Shown here one piece after another: positions 45,440 to 56,621 of a DNA stretch of 64,000 bases (the first letter of the stretch is position 1; every line of letters starts with the position of its first letter). Origin of the DNA: Semisulcospira habei (Eukaryota; Mollusca; Gastropoda; Semisulcospiridae); assembly GCA_036245525.1 (NCBI GenBank), contig BTPG01000006.1, positions 69,658,101-69,722,100 of the forward strand, written 5' to 3'. The notes under the pieces were generated by a model, which worked only from the letters and a program-made list of their open reading frames with translations, did no database searches and was not told where the DNA came from. The position numbers were made by a program, and so were the translations under genes.

Positions 45440-45786
45440 TGCAGGAGATGGATCGACAATGATAATTCAAGGGTCACGTAGTGCCAGATTTGCCGTCCGG
45501 CGCGAAGCTAATCTGTCACTACCCTTGAATGATCATGGTCGATCCATCTCTCTTGCTGCAGTGCCACTTGACGCAGACTGTGTATCTGCAATCTTTGTAA
45601 ATTCAACATACAAAAAAAACCAAAAAAAAACAATAAAACCTAGCTGTCCCAAGAACATGGATTTAAAGCGGTCTCAGTAAGAGGCATAGACCCTCATGAG
45701 CCCCCGCGAATGCGGGGGCTCATGAAGGTCTATGCCTCTTGCAGTCGGGTGGTGTTCAAAATTTTTCTAGGCACTGAACGGGTTAA
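45440..45786. repeat. Family B and family A palindromes side by side
   Basis: Family B at 45442-45555 (GGAGATGGATCGACAATGAT to its complement), then family A core at 45676-45744 (GAGGCATAGACCCTCATGAG and complement) ending GCACTGAACGGGTTAA. Confidence 0.85.
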
Positions 45787-46016
45787 ACCTAAGCGTTTAA
45801 CCAGTAACGGACACCCTCGCTGCCCGTGGAGACGCAGGAGATCTGCTGAAGTCGTCAGTTCCGCGTCTCTGCTGACGACACGGCACTGACTAATGCACAT
45901 CACAGTCTGCGCGTGCAGATAACACACGTCTCTCGCTCACCGCGCGTGCCGATTTACATGTTCTGCATTCCAGTCCTCTCTTCTTCTACGGTGGACTGCT
46001 TAATCTGAGCTGATTT

Positions 46017-46088
46017 GCGTAAGGCATAGATCCTCATGCCCCTTTACCTGACGCTGGGGCTCATGAAAATATATGTCTTTTGCTCTCT
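46017..46088. repeat. Family A palindrome (degenerate)
   Basis: AGGCATAGATCCTCATGCCC and GGGGCTCATGAAAATATATG arms. Confidence 0.7.
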
Positions 46089-46127
46089 AGGACTGGTCGC
46101 ATGTCATTTTCATTTGTTTCTTCCAAC

Positions 46128-46295
<168 letters not shown>

Positions 46296-46530
46296 AAGAA
46301 AAGATCCACATACACCACGTAGTTTAGGAGGAGTTACGCTTTTATTCTATGCACAAATTTTCGCCCTCTCAGCGAAGGCTTCTTCAGGGGAATGCCCAGG
46401 TAACAGGTAACTAGGTAACAAAGCATAATTTACGTGTGAGAATGTAGTGCGTCAAAATACATACAGAATGTACACACATGCACATTCAAATTCTAAATTA
46501 TCGTAATACTTTTACATATATAGACTAAGG

Positions 46531-46623
46531 TACAAAAGCACGTGCACAAGTTCGTGATATTAGTGCGGAGTCATTACTTTTAATGACGCGCTAATATCAC
46601 GAACTTGTGCACGTGCTTTTGTA
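46531..46623. repeat. Foldback (93 bp)
   Basis: TACAAAAGCACGTGCACAAG and complement; perfect arms of about 38 nt, centre GTCATTACTTTTAATGAC. Confidence 0.93.
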
Positions 46624-46846
46624 GGAGATAAAATAGGGCTGACCCTCAATCTCTTCCATGAGCAGCAGACAGATGTAGCTATTTAGACATTCCTGTACGA
46701 GATATTTCTAGAACTGTTGGCTTCAGACACTGGAATATTCCCGTGGTTTAGTTAGTGCCAGCCTCTGCCACAGGCTGCGGTAGAGACATGAGTTTTACGA
46801 TGTGCAGTAATGTACAATATTTTTGTTCTTCTGGTCACTGTGAATG

Positions 46847-46849
<3 letters not shown>

Positions 46850-46894
<45 letters not shown>

Positions 46895-47093
46895 CGTGTG
46901 TGTGTGTGTGTGTGGGTGTATGTGTGTGTGCGTGCGTGCGTGCGCGTGTGTTTGTGTGTGTGAATGTGTGTGTGTGTGTTTGTGTGTGTGTTTGTATGTG
47001 AATGTATGGGTGCGTGTGTACGGTGTGTGCGCTCGCTCGCTCGCGGCACGTGCGTGTCTGTGTGTGTGTGTGTGTGTGTGCGTGTGTGTGTTC

Positions 47094-47156
<63 letters not shown>

Positions 47157-47215
47157 CGCGTAAGTGAGAGCCTGAGTGTACGCCTATGTGTGTGCGTGCG
47201 TTTGTGCGCGAAGTT

Positions 47216-47256
<41 letters not shown>

Positions 47257-47310
47257 TGTGAATGCACGTGAGTACGTGCGTGCACGTGTTTGTGCGTGTG
47301 AGCGTGCACG

Positions 47311-47364
<54 letters not shown>

Positions 47365-47370
47365 CGCGCA
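46850..47370. repeat. (TG)n-rich complex repeat
   Basis: About 500 bp of TG repeats mixed with TGCG and TGTT units. Apparent long frames on both strands are Cys/Val and His/Thr artefacts. A G run follows at 47425-47450. Confidence 0.95.
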
Positions 47371-47593
47371 CTCTCACCTGCTTCTGTGGTATCGCACTGG
47401 TCAAAAGACGACATCATCAGACAGGGGGGGGGGGGGGGGGGGGGAGGGGGAGGTGATACTGACAAACAAAGAGCCTCATGAAAAGGATTAGTAAACACGA
47501 GCTTGAAAAGCCCAATCCTAACACACGGAACTGACATTGTTTCTACAGAAAACAATCTTGTGAAGAGACGTCAAATGTTCTGAAAGGTCACTG

Positions 47594-47662
47594 CACACTG
47601 GTTGCCTTCCTCCATTCGCTACCGCTGTCAGCGGTAACGAATGGAGGGAGACAATCAGTGTG
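47594..47662. repeat. Foldback (69 bp)
   Basis: CACACTGGTTGCCTTCCTCC and complement, centre CCGCTGTCAGCGG. Confidence 0.9.
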
Positions 47663-47892
47663 ATGCCACTTCTTTAATACGCCCATGGCACACTCAGCCG
47701 TGGAAAGCCACCCCCCCCCCCACCCCTACCACCACACACATACACACACACACACACACGCACACACACACGGCCTCGCTATTTCCGCCCCCTCCTCGCC
47801 CTCTCTCCCGACCACAACTTGAACAACAGATCATTCTTTCACATGGATGCATTCCCTCGTTCTAAGGATGCGAAGATGCTGAGCTCTGTCAA

Positions 47893-48104
47893 CAAATAGC
47901 ATAGATTCTCATTGGCCCTTGAACCTGCAGGGGCCCATGAGAATCTATGCCTAATACAGATGAGCGACTGCCTGGAATGAAGCAAATTTAACCGATCTGC
48001 AAAGGCATAGATTTTCCTTTGGCTTGCAACAACTAACAAGAGGCATAGATTCTCATGAGCCCCTGCAACCTGCAAGGGGCTTATGAAAATCTATGCCCCT
48101 TGTA
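47893..48104. repeat. Two family A cores in tandem
   Basis: Cores at 47893-47957 (GCATAGATTCTCATTGGCCC) and 48037-48102 (GAGGCATAGATTCTCATGAG), each with its complement, about 80 bp apart. Confidence 0.85.
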
Positions 48105-48358
48105 GGTGGTTCGGTTTTGGTGAAAAACTGTGTGGAAGTATAGACGATATCGAATGTCCATTGGTAGATCAGTGTGTTTAGAGGCAGGGGTCCGGACCGC
48201 TAGAGATTTCTCACTGCTGACCGTTATCTATTGCCGGCTATCAGATGTCCGACAGGAACAGGCTGAGCAGATAACCAAGTACTGACTGGCGAAATAATCA
48301 AAATAATACAGGTAGCAGTTGCCAAAATGGCGGAGGAATAAGGAGGTGGAGGGGGGAG

Positions 48359-48361
<3 letters not shown>

Positions 48362-48408
<47 letters not shown>

Positions 48409-48429
48409 GAGAGAGAGAGAGAGGAGAGA

Positions 48430-48470
<41 letters not shown>
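48362..48470. repeat. (GA)n microsatellite
   Basis: Interrupted GA repeat; a (CA)n repeat follows at 48674-48744. Confidence 0.93.
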
Positions 48471-48473
<3 letters not shown>

Positions 48474-48672
48474 GAAATGAAATGAATTTTTTTTTAAGGA
48501 TAAATGATTAGACACCTTCAATGACCTATTTTTCAATCATGTCCTTGCTAAGCTATAGCACGCACGTAACTTGAACACACATACACATAATTTTATCTAT
48601 AAAAAGTATAGATAATAGTGAAAAGTACAGGCAATAATAATTCCATTTCAAATAATCAATGCTCACATTACA

Positions 48673-48745
<73 letters not shown>

Positions 48746-48999
48746 GTGAAAGAGAGAGAGCGTGAGAAAGAGAAAGGGAGAGATAGCCGATGTTAAGCCT
48801 CATTATTCACTAAATTTTGCCGCCACCATCCGTTTTCCGTTGTCCCTCCTCCCCTAGCCCCCACCCCCCTCGCACACACCCACCAACGACCCCGCCCCTC
48901 ACGTCTCCAACCCCCCCCCCCCCCCCCCCCACAACTACCCCCGGCCCCGCCCCACCCACACAACCCTCATCCCCTGCCTCTGTGTATGCGTTACTCTTT

Positions 49000-49396
49000 T
49001 ATCCCCTCACTCCCACTACCACCCTTCATGAACAGTTGCCTTAGAAGAATTTTGAAAATCCACTGGCCAGAGAAGATCAGCAACGTCAGACTCTGGGAGA
49101 GAACAGAGCAGATAACAGCAGAGAATGAAATTGGGCGAAGAAGATGGGGATGGATCGGTCACAGTCTGAGAAAGCCAGCTTCCAGTATCACTAGGCAGGC
49201 ATTGTCATGGAACCCCCAGGGAAAGAGGAAAAGAGGTAGGCCGAGAAACTCCTGGCGTCGAGACCTCCAAGCAGACATCAAGAGACTGGGAACCACCTGG
49301 AGTAGAATCGAAGGAGAAGCACAGGACAGGAGTTGCTGGAGGTCTCTCGTCGACGGCCTATACCCGGGTAGGGGTGACAGGCGTAAGTAAGTAAGT
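49000..49396 (+). mobile_element. LINE 3' fragment with TAAG tail
   Basis: The frame encodes LRRILKIHWPEKISNVRLWE, RRRWGWIGHSLRKPASSITR, GKRKRGRPRNSWRRDL and RSCWRSLVDGLYP, the standard C-terminal end of endonuclease/RT LINEs common in invertebrates. A (TAAG)n tail at 49383-49396 marks the 3' end. Only the C-terminus remains. Confidence 0.82.
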
Positions 49397-50077
49397 CCCA
49401 CTACCACCCCTCCCCACCCCACCCCAACCCCCACCCCCAAGCTGCCCTAAGGCCACCGCCCCCTCCGCCAACCCCCACCCCAAGCTGTTCGAAGGCCACC
49501 GCCTCCACCATCCCCTCTCAATTTTCTGCGATTCTTGCTTAGGGCGAACACGGGGCATTAAAAAGCGAAAGCAACCAGCGCTGACCCGCTTTTCTTGCGA
49601 TTACTTCGGTACCTGTGAGTGTCCCTCTCCGCGCTGTCTTGTGTTCAGTCTTAGGCTCTACTGTTTAAGCAGCACCGGAGAAAGACACCCCTATTCAGTG
49701 TGTAGCCAGTTTATTTCCGCATTGACTGAGGAGAAACAGATTCTCACCAGCCCCTGCATGAAGTAGATGTACATGAACCTCGATAGCTGCAATTGCCCAT
49801 ATGTGAATCTGTGTCTCTTACAGATGTCATGGGCTAGATGAACGTGCTACTTCATGGACTGATGGGATTCTCATAATGTAAATGTACTCGGGTTCAGTAT
49901 TCCACGCTCCTTCTGCGGTGGCTGAGCGGCAGATGTCGCCGTCCTTGTGATCGGGCTCATAATTATGAAGTCATCGGACGCTGACGTTTAAAAGTACAAA
50001 ATCTGCCGTTTTCGTTATATTTTCATGACTTCTTCGAAAAGCTGGTCAGAAGGAAATTCACTGCCCTAGTAGCGAAA

Positions 50078-50165
50078 GGTCTTCGAGCCCACGAGGGCCG
50101 CAGTGGGCCCGCACACAGTGGTGCGCATGCCCACTGCCACCTTCATGGGCCCGAGGACCTTTGCT
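50078..50165. repeat. Family M inverted repeat
   Basis: AAAGGTCTTCGAGCCCACGA and GTGGGCCCGAGGACCTTTG-type arms with inner GTGCGCATGCCCAC. Confidence 0.75.
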
Positions 50166-50195
50166 CACTGGTGGTTCAGCTGCGCCGTCTAAATT

Positions 50196-50431
50196 ATATA
50201 CTAAAGAGCAAAAGAAATGCGACATCATTCGAATCATCGGAAACACTGAAGTGTTTCCGATGTGTCGAATGATGTCGCACTTCTTTTGCTCTGAAGTGTT
50301 TCCAATGTGTCGAATGACTGATGTCGTGTTTCTACTGCTGGTCGGTATTCTTGACCTGATATTTCCATGGAGACGCGCATTGAGACCACAAGTTCGAATA
50401 ATGTTGCATTTTTTCTGATTGTCAGTATTCG
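50196..50431. repeat. Hairpin family E, one full and two partial copies
   Basis: Full copy at 50196-50292 (AGAGCAAAAGAAATGCGACA and complement, centre ACACTGAAGTGT), then partial right arms at 50290-50350 and 50391-50431. The last ends 16 nt before the FJX1-like start codon. Confidence 0.88.
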
Positions 50432-50446
50432 TGACTTGATTTTGCC

Positions 50447-50867
50447 ATGACGCACGACGCTCCAGCAAAAAGACGACACATGGCCTTGATCTCAACGGTT
50501 GTTATAGCTTGCGTCATGATAGTCACCCACTGGCATCTTACCAGTTCTTTGCTGCCAGTTGGACAACAAGACAGTCAATTTCTTCTAACTTCACTCTTGA
50601 ACCACGAAGCTTCAATCAACAGCCACAATAATTTTGACACATCATATCCAGCTCGAGGCACGTCCAGTCGTCGCGCCTTTAATTTCAAACTGGATTCAGA
50701 AAACCTCACTGAGACTGAAAACTCCGTGGGGAATTTGAGGCTCGAGAGGACTTCCAGTGACTGTGGCTTCAAGTGTCTGAATACAAGTGGGGGCTGTTCT
50801 TTAACGACAAATTTCACCACAGAGGGGATCTTCTGGCCTGCAGACGTGACACGTTGGATCCCAGAAG
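50447..50867 (+). CDS. FJX1: Four-jointed box kinase (FJX1-like), exon 1
   Basis: First coding exon, ATG at 50447 in a good context (gccATG), donor G|gtaaga at 50868, phase 1. Residues 1-12 are cytoplasmic and basic (A-K-R-R-H), then a signal-anchor helix ALISTVVIACVMIVTHW, giving type II Golgi topology. A long low-conservation stalk with N-glycosylation sequons follows. Near residue 126 GIFWPADVTRWIPEG matches the G-V-F-W region of four-jointed proteins. Four-jointed phosphorylates cadherin domains of Fat and Dachsous in the Golgi (known for the family). Vertebrate and fly genes are single-exon, so this split structure is unusual. Confidence 0.82.
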
Positions 50868-50889
50868 GTAAGATTTTCATTTGTTTTAA

Positions 50890-50985
50890 CACATGTCAGC
50901 CAAGGGCCTGGGTCCGGCCTGGTGCCGACGTCGGGTGCAGTTGGACGTCGAACCGAGGGTCCTTTGCTTACTGCGGTGAAGGCTG
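50890..50985. repeat. Family M inverted repeat past exon 1 donor
   Basis: CCAAGGGCCTGGGTCCGGCC and ACCGAGGGTCCTTTG-type arms around GCCGACGTCGGG; starts about 22 nt past the donor. Confidence 0.6.
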
Positions 50986-51051
50986 GAGTCACAATATACG
51001 ACACATAAAGTTGTCTTGTAAAGATTTCGTTACGGTTCAGGAGCTTTTGGT

Positions 51052-51292
51052 TAGTTCGGGGATTAACGTCCACGGTACCGGTGTTGACAGAAATTGACTA
51101 TGAAGTACGACCTGGACACTGATCAATTCGGCCGCGCTGTAACTGTGCCACTTTTATTTACCAGGACTTTTAACTGGCATGCTATCTGAACATGCACGTC
51201 GATTTGTCTGGACCTAAGGAGCGGTATCGGCTTTGATCGTTCAAGGGTGAGGCCCCTTAAGGCGCCAAGCTATTCTGGCACCACCCTTGAAC
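51052..51292. repeat. SINE family 1 body fragment and family B remnant
   Basis: 51052-51190 matches the body of the SINE at 7641-7960 (TTAGTTCGGGGATTAACGTC, TACGACCTGGACACTGATCA) without the tRNA head. 51234-51292 is a family B remnant. Confidence 0.65.
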
Positions 51293-51461
51293 TGCCACAA
51301 GGGGTTTTTCTCTTCTTGTGGCTAAACATGTAAAAAAAAATGTTGTACAGTATAACAAAAATATTAGTTCCCTTAGTTAGATTTGTTATATCCAAAGTGG
51401 TTTTTTTATTTTTTATTTTATTTATTTTTTTGTTAATTGTTGTTGTTTGTTGTCAAACTAG

Positions 51462-51638
51462 GTATGTCTCTGGACGAAGCTGAAATATTGCTACAGAAGA
51501 CTAGACATCAGAAGGTGGTCACACTACAGCCAGCCACTACACACCAGTGCGGAAGGCCCTTCAACGGCGTGGTCATCCTGAAGGACGGCACACAGTTCTG
51601 TGCAAGATACCGCCGCAGCGACAATCGGCCCATTCTCG
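51462..51638 (+). CDS. FJX1: Four-jointed box kinase (FJX1-like), exon 2
   Basis: Acceptor gtcaaactag before 51462 and donor G|gtaaaa at 51639, phase 1 both sides. The product MSLDEAEILLQKTRHQKVVT leads to CGRPFNGVVILKDGTQFCAR, which matches the nucleotide-binding segment of four-jointed kinases (C-G-R-x2-N-x4-F/L-x-D-G-T-x-x-C-x-R-Y). The acceptor pyrimidine tract is a long T-rich run. The intron after it begins with an A-rich run and a (GAAC)n repeat. Confidence 0.87.
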
Positions 51639-51739
51639 GTAAAAAAGAAAAGAAAAAAAAGGGAAGTATTACTTACAAGTTAATTCAGCAGTACGATCAA
51701 AACGAACGACCGAGCGAGCAAGCTAGCGAACGAGTGAGC

Positions 51740-51850
51740 AAAAGAAAGAACGAACGAACGAACGAACTAACGAACGAATGAACGAACGAGCGAGCGTGTT
51801 AGAGAGCGAACGAACGGACGGACGGACGAACGAAAGAACGAATTAATTAT
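51740..51850. repeat. (GAAC)n-type simple repeat
   Basis: ACGAACGAACG and GACGGACGG units, interrupted. Confidence 0.85.
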
Positions 51851-52160
51851 TGGATGGAGAGGTGTTGAACAAAATCCCACCCCAACCCTTTGAAAATAAA
51901 ATAAAAACTCGAAGGGTTTAACGCCCGATGGCACTAGAAAAGGATATGAACATACTGATTTAAAAAAACCAAACACATGTTTCACCACAAGAACCGGATA
52001 GATTATATCAACTAAGACGGTTCTAACGGATAATCATAAAAGTGCGTCCGTGCCATTTTATCTTGGCCCTTGTGTGCCAGTTAAGCTGCTCAGTTACTGC
52101 ATCTGTTTAATCTGGTGGAGCCATTACGATACACACCAACTTTAGATACAGCATAACATA

Positions 52161-52397
52161 TTAACCCCTTTCATGCAACTGTATGTACAATGTACTCACA
52201 TTTTTGTTCTGAAATCTTAGTTCGTTCAACAACCCCAAAATAAAAAAGTCAACACCGTCCAGAAAAAATGGATATAAATTAATATCAATAAGAGCCATAG
52301 ATCTTCATGAGGCCCCGGATTCGCGGGGCTCATGAGGATCTATGCCTCTTGCAGGTGGATCGTGTTCACTTTTTTTCTCGGCAGTGAAGGGGATAAC
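52161..52397. repeat. TTAA element, family A
   Basis: TTAACCCCTTTCATGCAACT start, core CATAGATCTTCATGAGGCCC and complement, ending GGCAGTGAAGGGGATAA. Confidence 0.85.
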
Positions 52398-52656
52398 TCA
52401 TTACGCCCTGAGGACTCATTAAAACATTTATCAAATTTCGGAAAGAACTTTCTTCTGAGGTCTATTAATCTCAAAACACCCAAAATGCAAGTTAAGACTG
52501 ATTTCGTGAGAGAGGGTCACATTTCATATCAGTACTGCAGACCATGATAGTTCAATGGTGGCGTCGGAACAGCTTGGCTTCGAGAAGCTCAGGTGCCACC
52601 CTAAAAATATCGCGGTAGGTCTACGTCGTGTCGTCGAGTGTCAAGACTTTACAGTT

Positions 52657-53066
52657 TAATAATAATAATAATAATACCGGTTATTATATAGGCGCTTTTC
52701 CCCAATTCTGCGAATCGACTCAAAGCGCCGCGAACTGAACCCAACACGCACGCTCACGTGACACACACGCATTCACTCTGAAGGCACAGACACAGGACAT
52801 TCACGTGGTGCGAAGGGTCAGCTCAGCTACTGAGTTTTCGGAAATTTTGATCGCTTGTATTTGAAATTTATAACGTGGCCTGAAACCGGTACCAAAGTGG
52901 AGGGGGTGGAAGAACCGGAGTACCCGGAGAAAGAACCCCCGACGGTCCGCCCGAAATAACGGTGACACTTACTAGAGGAGAAAAATCCAACGCCGAAACC
53001 CGGTATCGAACCTCACACCTTTAGCATTGGTGGCAGGCGTCTTAACCACTGCGCCACGGACCGCTC
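52657..53066 (-). mobile_element. tRNA-headed SINE (family 2), full length
   Basis: Same layout as 32384-32810: the minus-strand head reads GAGCGGTCCGTGGCGCAGTG with A box TGGCGCAGTGG and a B-box-like GGTTCGATACC, tail (AAT)n at 52657-52676. About 400 bp. Confidence 0.82.
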
Positions 53067-53130
53067 CATTGGAGACAGGACACATACGGCTATTTGCCGC
53101 GTATCCTTATACGGCACGTCTCGAATGAAT

Positions 53131-53348
53131 TAACCCCCTCACTGCCTAGGGAAAAAGTGCGCACGATCCAATTGCAAGAGACATAAATCCTCCTGAGCCC
53201 GTGCGACTGCGAGGGCTCATGATAATCTATGCCTTTTGGTGGAGACCAATTTGTATCCATGTTTCTTGAACGGTGTCGGCTTTTGGTCGTTGAGTGAACC
53301 AAGATTTCAGAAAGAAACGTGTACGTACAGTGCCAGGGAAGAGGTTCA
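53131..53348. repeat. TTAA element, family A
   Basis: TTAACCCCCTCACTGCCTAG start, core ATAAATCCTCCTGAGCCCGT, ends CAGTGCCAGGGAAGAGGTT. A degenerate family C half precedes it at 53085-53135. Confidence 0.8.
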
Positions 53349-53551
53349 TTAATATCCTAGAGTTTTAAATCATATAATTTAATCCCCAGCGAGTTACGTG
53401 TCCGTTCAGACCTAAGTTACTAACAGACATTGCTGTCAGCATCTTCATCGCCTAAACACAATAGTCATCACAGCCCAGCCGTGACAAAAACATCAACAAC
53501 AATCGAATCATTATGCCGCACTCCGGTAGATGGAGGAATCAATGCGTCAAT

Positions 53552-53580
53552 TACCGCTATACCGACAGCCAAAGGGTTAA
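53552..53580. repeat. Half family D element
   Basis: Right arm only, CCGCTATACCGACAGCCAAA then GGGTTAA. Confidence 0.75.
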
Positions 53581-53653
53581 AAAAATGTCTTGCTCGTTTC
53601 CCCAACACAAAATTGTGAATGTTCAGCGATTGCTCAGCTCAGGTCCTAGTAAC

Positions 53654-53867
53654 TTAACTAATTCAGCCCGACGCACGTATTTCCCAAATTTTGGAGGCGT
53701 CGTCTAACGACTATGCACCTGTTTGCATGAGATGGATCGACCATGATAATTCAAGGGCAGTGCCAGATTAGCTTGGCGCCTGACGGCGCCAAGCTAATCT
53801 GGCACCACCCTTGAATTGTCATGGTCGACCCATCTCCTGCTGTTGTGCGTCAGGACTGAATGGGTTA
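53654..53867. repeat. Full-length TTAA element, family B (214 bp)
   Basis: TTAACTAATTCAGCCCGACG to GTCAGGACTGAATGGGTTAA with a near-perfect palindrome at 53732-53836 (GATCGACCATGATAATTCAA and AGTGCCAGATTAGCTTGGCG with complements). Confidence 0.93.
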
Positions 53868-54132
53868 AAGTAGTTGCTGCATGTTTCTAGTTTCAGATAA
53901 GCCTGCTGGTCAGCACGGCAAAATTCCCCGTTGGAAAATTGCACCCGGGTATTGGCTCAGTTTTGTTGCTATTTGCCAGCGAATTATAGGGTGTTATTTT
54001 ATATGAGCGTAATTAGCGGCCAGTGCGCTGTCCGGGTTCATGTAAGAAGCTGTTGGATGGGACTGAGGGTTAGGGTTAGGGAGGAGTGAAACGATGTTGC
54101 TGGGCCAAACCACTGCACGCTTATATCGTCTG

Positions 54133-54349
54133 TTAACCCCTTCCCTGCCACTGTATGTACATTATTGTTTCTGAGATCTTTGTTCATTCAGCGACCAAAA
54201 AGCCAAAACCGTCCAATAAACATGGATACAAATTGGTCTCAGTAAGAGGCATAGATCCTCATGAGCTCCCGCGACTGCGGGGGCACATGAGGATCTATGT
54301 CTCTTGCAGCTGGAAACGTGTTTACTTTTTCCAGGCAGGTTAGTGGTTA
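54133..54349. repeat. TTAA element, family A
   Basis: TTAACCCCTTCCCTGCCACT start, core CATAGATCCTCATGAGCTCC and complement, ends GCAGGTTAGTGGTTAA. Confidence 0.88.
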
Positions 54350-54359
54350 ACTCACACTT

Positions 54360-55148
54360 AAGAATTGCTTCCGCTTTTTTTTTTCTAAGGACAAAAGATA
54401 AAACTTATTATTGTTTCCAATTTCACCGAAAAAAAAAAAAAAGGAAAAAAAAAAAAAGAAAGGAATAAGTCGCAACGGCCGCGAAGAAAAGAGTAATGGG
54501 GTAAATAACTCGACACGATCGACGGCCTCGCGCCTGCAAGTAAAGGAGTTATGTCCCTTGCTTCGTCTGTTGAATATAAGGGTTTTCTTTTTCGGCGGAA
54601 AAAATAAAATAAAAAAACCCATCAGGGTCGGCGTGATAAACGGGGACGGTCTGGCAAGCAGAAGCAGACTAATTTTTATTTCTTAAAGACCGAATAAACA
54701 TTGTGGGAGGTGGAACGACCATGGCAGCTGAAAGGTATTGACAAATTTGATGCCTCTCAATATGGTACTACCCTAGAACTACCCTGGACAATAATATGCT
54801 ACATCATGCTGTGGTGTCGGAATTTTAAGCTCTTCACTGCAGAGAAAAACTGGACCCCATCCAGCTGCAATATGTATTTAACCTCATGTGCCCCCTGGTC
54901 TAACGTGGCTCTATTCCGCTTCCTGAAACCACTCTGTGGCCCACGTTCTTTGGACGGCTTGGGTTCTTTGGCGCTTAGTCAGCTAATCAAAAATAAACTA
55001 AATAAATAAACAAGTAAATAAATATTATGAAAAAAAAAGAAGCCTGCGCCCAGTGCCAGCGAAGAAGTTATGTGTGACGTGAATGTGTTAAAATGTCGGT
55101 TTGCTGCATGAAGGATCCCACTGCTTTATTCGGTCCGTGTCTTTACAG
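54360..55148. other. Intron without recognised gene
   Basis: Contains A-rich runs at 54428-54460 and 55031, otherwise unrecognised sequence up to the exon 3 acceptor. Confidence 0.45.
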
Positions 55149-55340
55149 GCGAACTGCTGGCGTATCATCTTTCTCGCTTGCTTGGAATGGACAACGTGCC
55201 TCCGGTGACGCTTTCTCACGTGACAGTTACGTCACAAACCACGTGGGCTGACGCTGACTCTGATCTGCACGCGCTACAATGGTCGCACGACAGGGTTACG
55301 TGGCTCTGATCGGATGGGTCGATGGTTTGAACGGGGCCAA
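55149..55340 (+). CDS. FJX1: Four-jointed box kinase (FJX1-like), exon 3, with frame break
   Basis: Acceptor ccgtgtctttacag before 55149 (phase 1) and donor AA|gtaagt at 55341 (phase 2). The first part reads GELLAYHLSRLLGMDNVPPV and DLHALQWS. About 55286 the frame must shift to continue RQGYVALIGWVDGLNGA, the family's A-L-x-x-W-x-D-G-L segment. Unshifted, the frame ends at TGA 55307-55309. One base is missing: 192 nt are present where 193 would make all five exons total 1413 nt (471 codons). This is either an assembly error or a true loss of function. Confidence 0.82.
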
Positions 55341-55357
55341 GTAAGTACTTTTTTTCA

Positions 55358-55457
55358 GTAACCTTTTGGGTGTCGGTAGCAGTTTTAGTCGCTGATGATC
55401 AGCTTGCAGGAATCATCGCGAATAGTGAAAACCGCTTCCGACACCTAAAGGGTCAAA
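55358..55457. repeat. Family D palindrome past exon 3 donor
   Basis: GTAACCTTTTGGGTGTCGGT to CCGACACCTAAAGGGTC, centre TGATCAGCTTGCAGGAATCA. Starts 17 nt past the donor. Confidence 0.8.
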
Positions 55458-55634
55458 CTGTTAATTTGCGTTGATGTTATCGAATGACGCAATATGTCAA
55501 TGTGAATGTTAGTATTCTGGCTATTTTCGCGAATAAGGAGCAAGTTAACAAAATGAATAAACTGACGAACGTCACTACTGATCTTACAGTACTGCAAATA
55601 AACATGGAAGAACAGCAAACAACGCCCAGCTGTA

Positions 55635-55705
55635 CCGCAAAAGGCAATGATCCTCATGTGCCCCCGCAGTCGCGGGGGCTCATGCAGATCAATCTGACCT
55701 CTTGC
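55635..55705. repeat. Family A palindrome (degenerate outer arms)
   Basis: CAATGATCCTCATGTGCCCC and GCGGGGGCTCATGCAGATC arms. Confidence 0.8.
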
Positions 55706-55811
55706 TTGCCCTCATTTACATCAGAAGTGATCAGACTGTTAGCCCGTGACGCATTGAACAGTGTCTTTTAAGATCGCGGGCACCGAGTGATATTTTTTCT
55801 GTTCTCTCTAG

Positions 55812-56027
55812 CTCTGCGGTTAGAATGCCTTCCTTTGTCAGCCAAGCGCTTCACTCCAATACAACTCTTCACTCCGCATCACTAGTGCGTTACCTCAACA
55901 CTACGCGCGCGCGCGACGTGAACTGCACGTACTTCCAGGATCACCGCCGCGTGGAGAAAGAGCTAGCCAAGGTGGCGCAGTGGAGCTCTATGGTCATCTT
56001 GGATTACCTGACTGCAAATTATGATCG
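55812..56027 (+). CDS. FJX1: Four-jointed box kinase (FJX1-like), exon 4
   Basis: Acceptor gttctctctag before 55812 and donor CG|gtgggt at 56028, phase 2 both sides. The product SAVRMPSFVSQALHSNTTLH continues CTYFQDHRRVEKELAKVAQW and then MVILDYLTANYDR. D-Y-L-T-A-N-x-D-R is a hallmark of four-jointed proteins and holds the aspartate equivalent to the kinase catalytic loop (family knowledge). The frame agrees with the second part of exon 3, which supports the frame-break reading there. Confidence 0.88.
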
Positions 56028-56124
56028 GTGGGTTCATGTATAGTACTAAAATAATGTGTTTCCAGTTCTTTTGAGGTGTCCTTTTACCCTCCCTGGTACA
56101 CAGCTGTATGAAATAAACTTGGCA

Positions 56125-56202
56125 ATGACAGTTCAAGGGTTGTGCCAGAATAGCTTGGCGCCCAGAGACGACAAGCTATTCTGGCGTCACCCATGAATTT
56201 AA
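56125..56202. repeat. Family B palindrome
   Basis: GACAGTTCAAGGGTTGTGCC and GGCGTCACCCATGAATTTAA arms around AATAGCTTGGCGCCC. Confidence 0.8.
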
Positions 56203-56621
56203 ATGGTTGTTGTAAGTCCTAATCTGCAATGTAGTCTTAATAGGACAATACACAAATTTGAAGAAAAAAAAAAGTCAGGCTCGGGATTTAATTGTTTGAA
56301 GATTATGGCACAGCAGTCTCTGGATTACCATGGTAGATCCATCTGAAGTGAATAAATTAGGTAATACATGGGGAATGGGTGGACCACAAGAGTTCATAGC
56401 CTGTGTCTGACTGGTGTCATATGCTGGATACGCCTTCTTCTGCAGAAGACTAAGGTGACAGACGTGTGCTAGAACTTTCGGGTCGCATTGCACGGTATAA
56501 ACAGATGTGAGATATGGTGTTTATGTTTTTTTCTTGGCAGTGCACTGGTTCGTGGGAAGTTGTCAGCATCTGCCGTTGCGGTCTGTGTTATTTTGTATCA
56601 CATAGCATTTTACTATGACAG

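Noticed and set aside
46755..47404. Overlapping Cys/Val and His/Thr frames
   Set aside because: They arise from (TG)n repeats and have no domain pattern.
50447..51097. FJX1-like exon 1 reading through to 51097 as a complete protein
   Set aside because: A consensus donor at 50868 and the in-phase exon 2 at 51462 carry the conserved motifs; the read-through part is a family M repeat.
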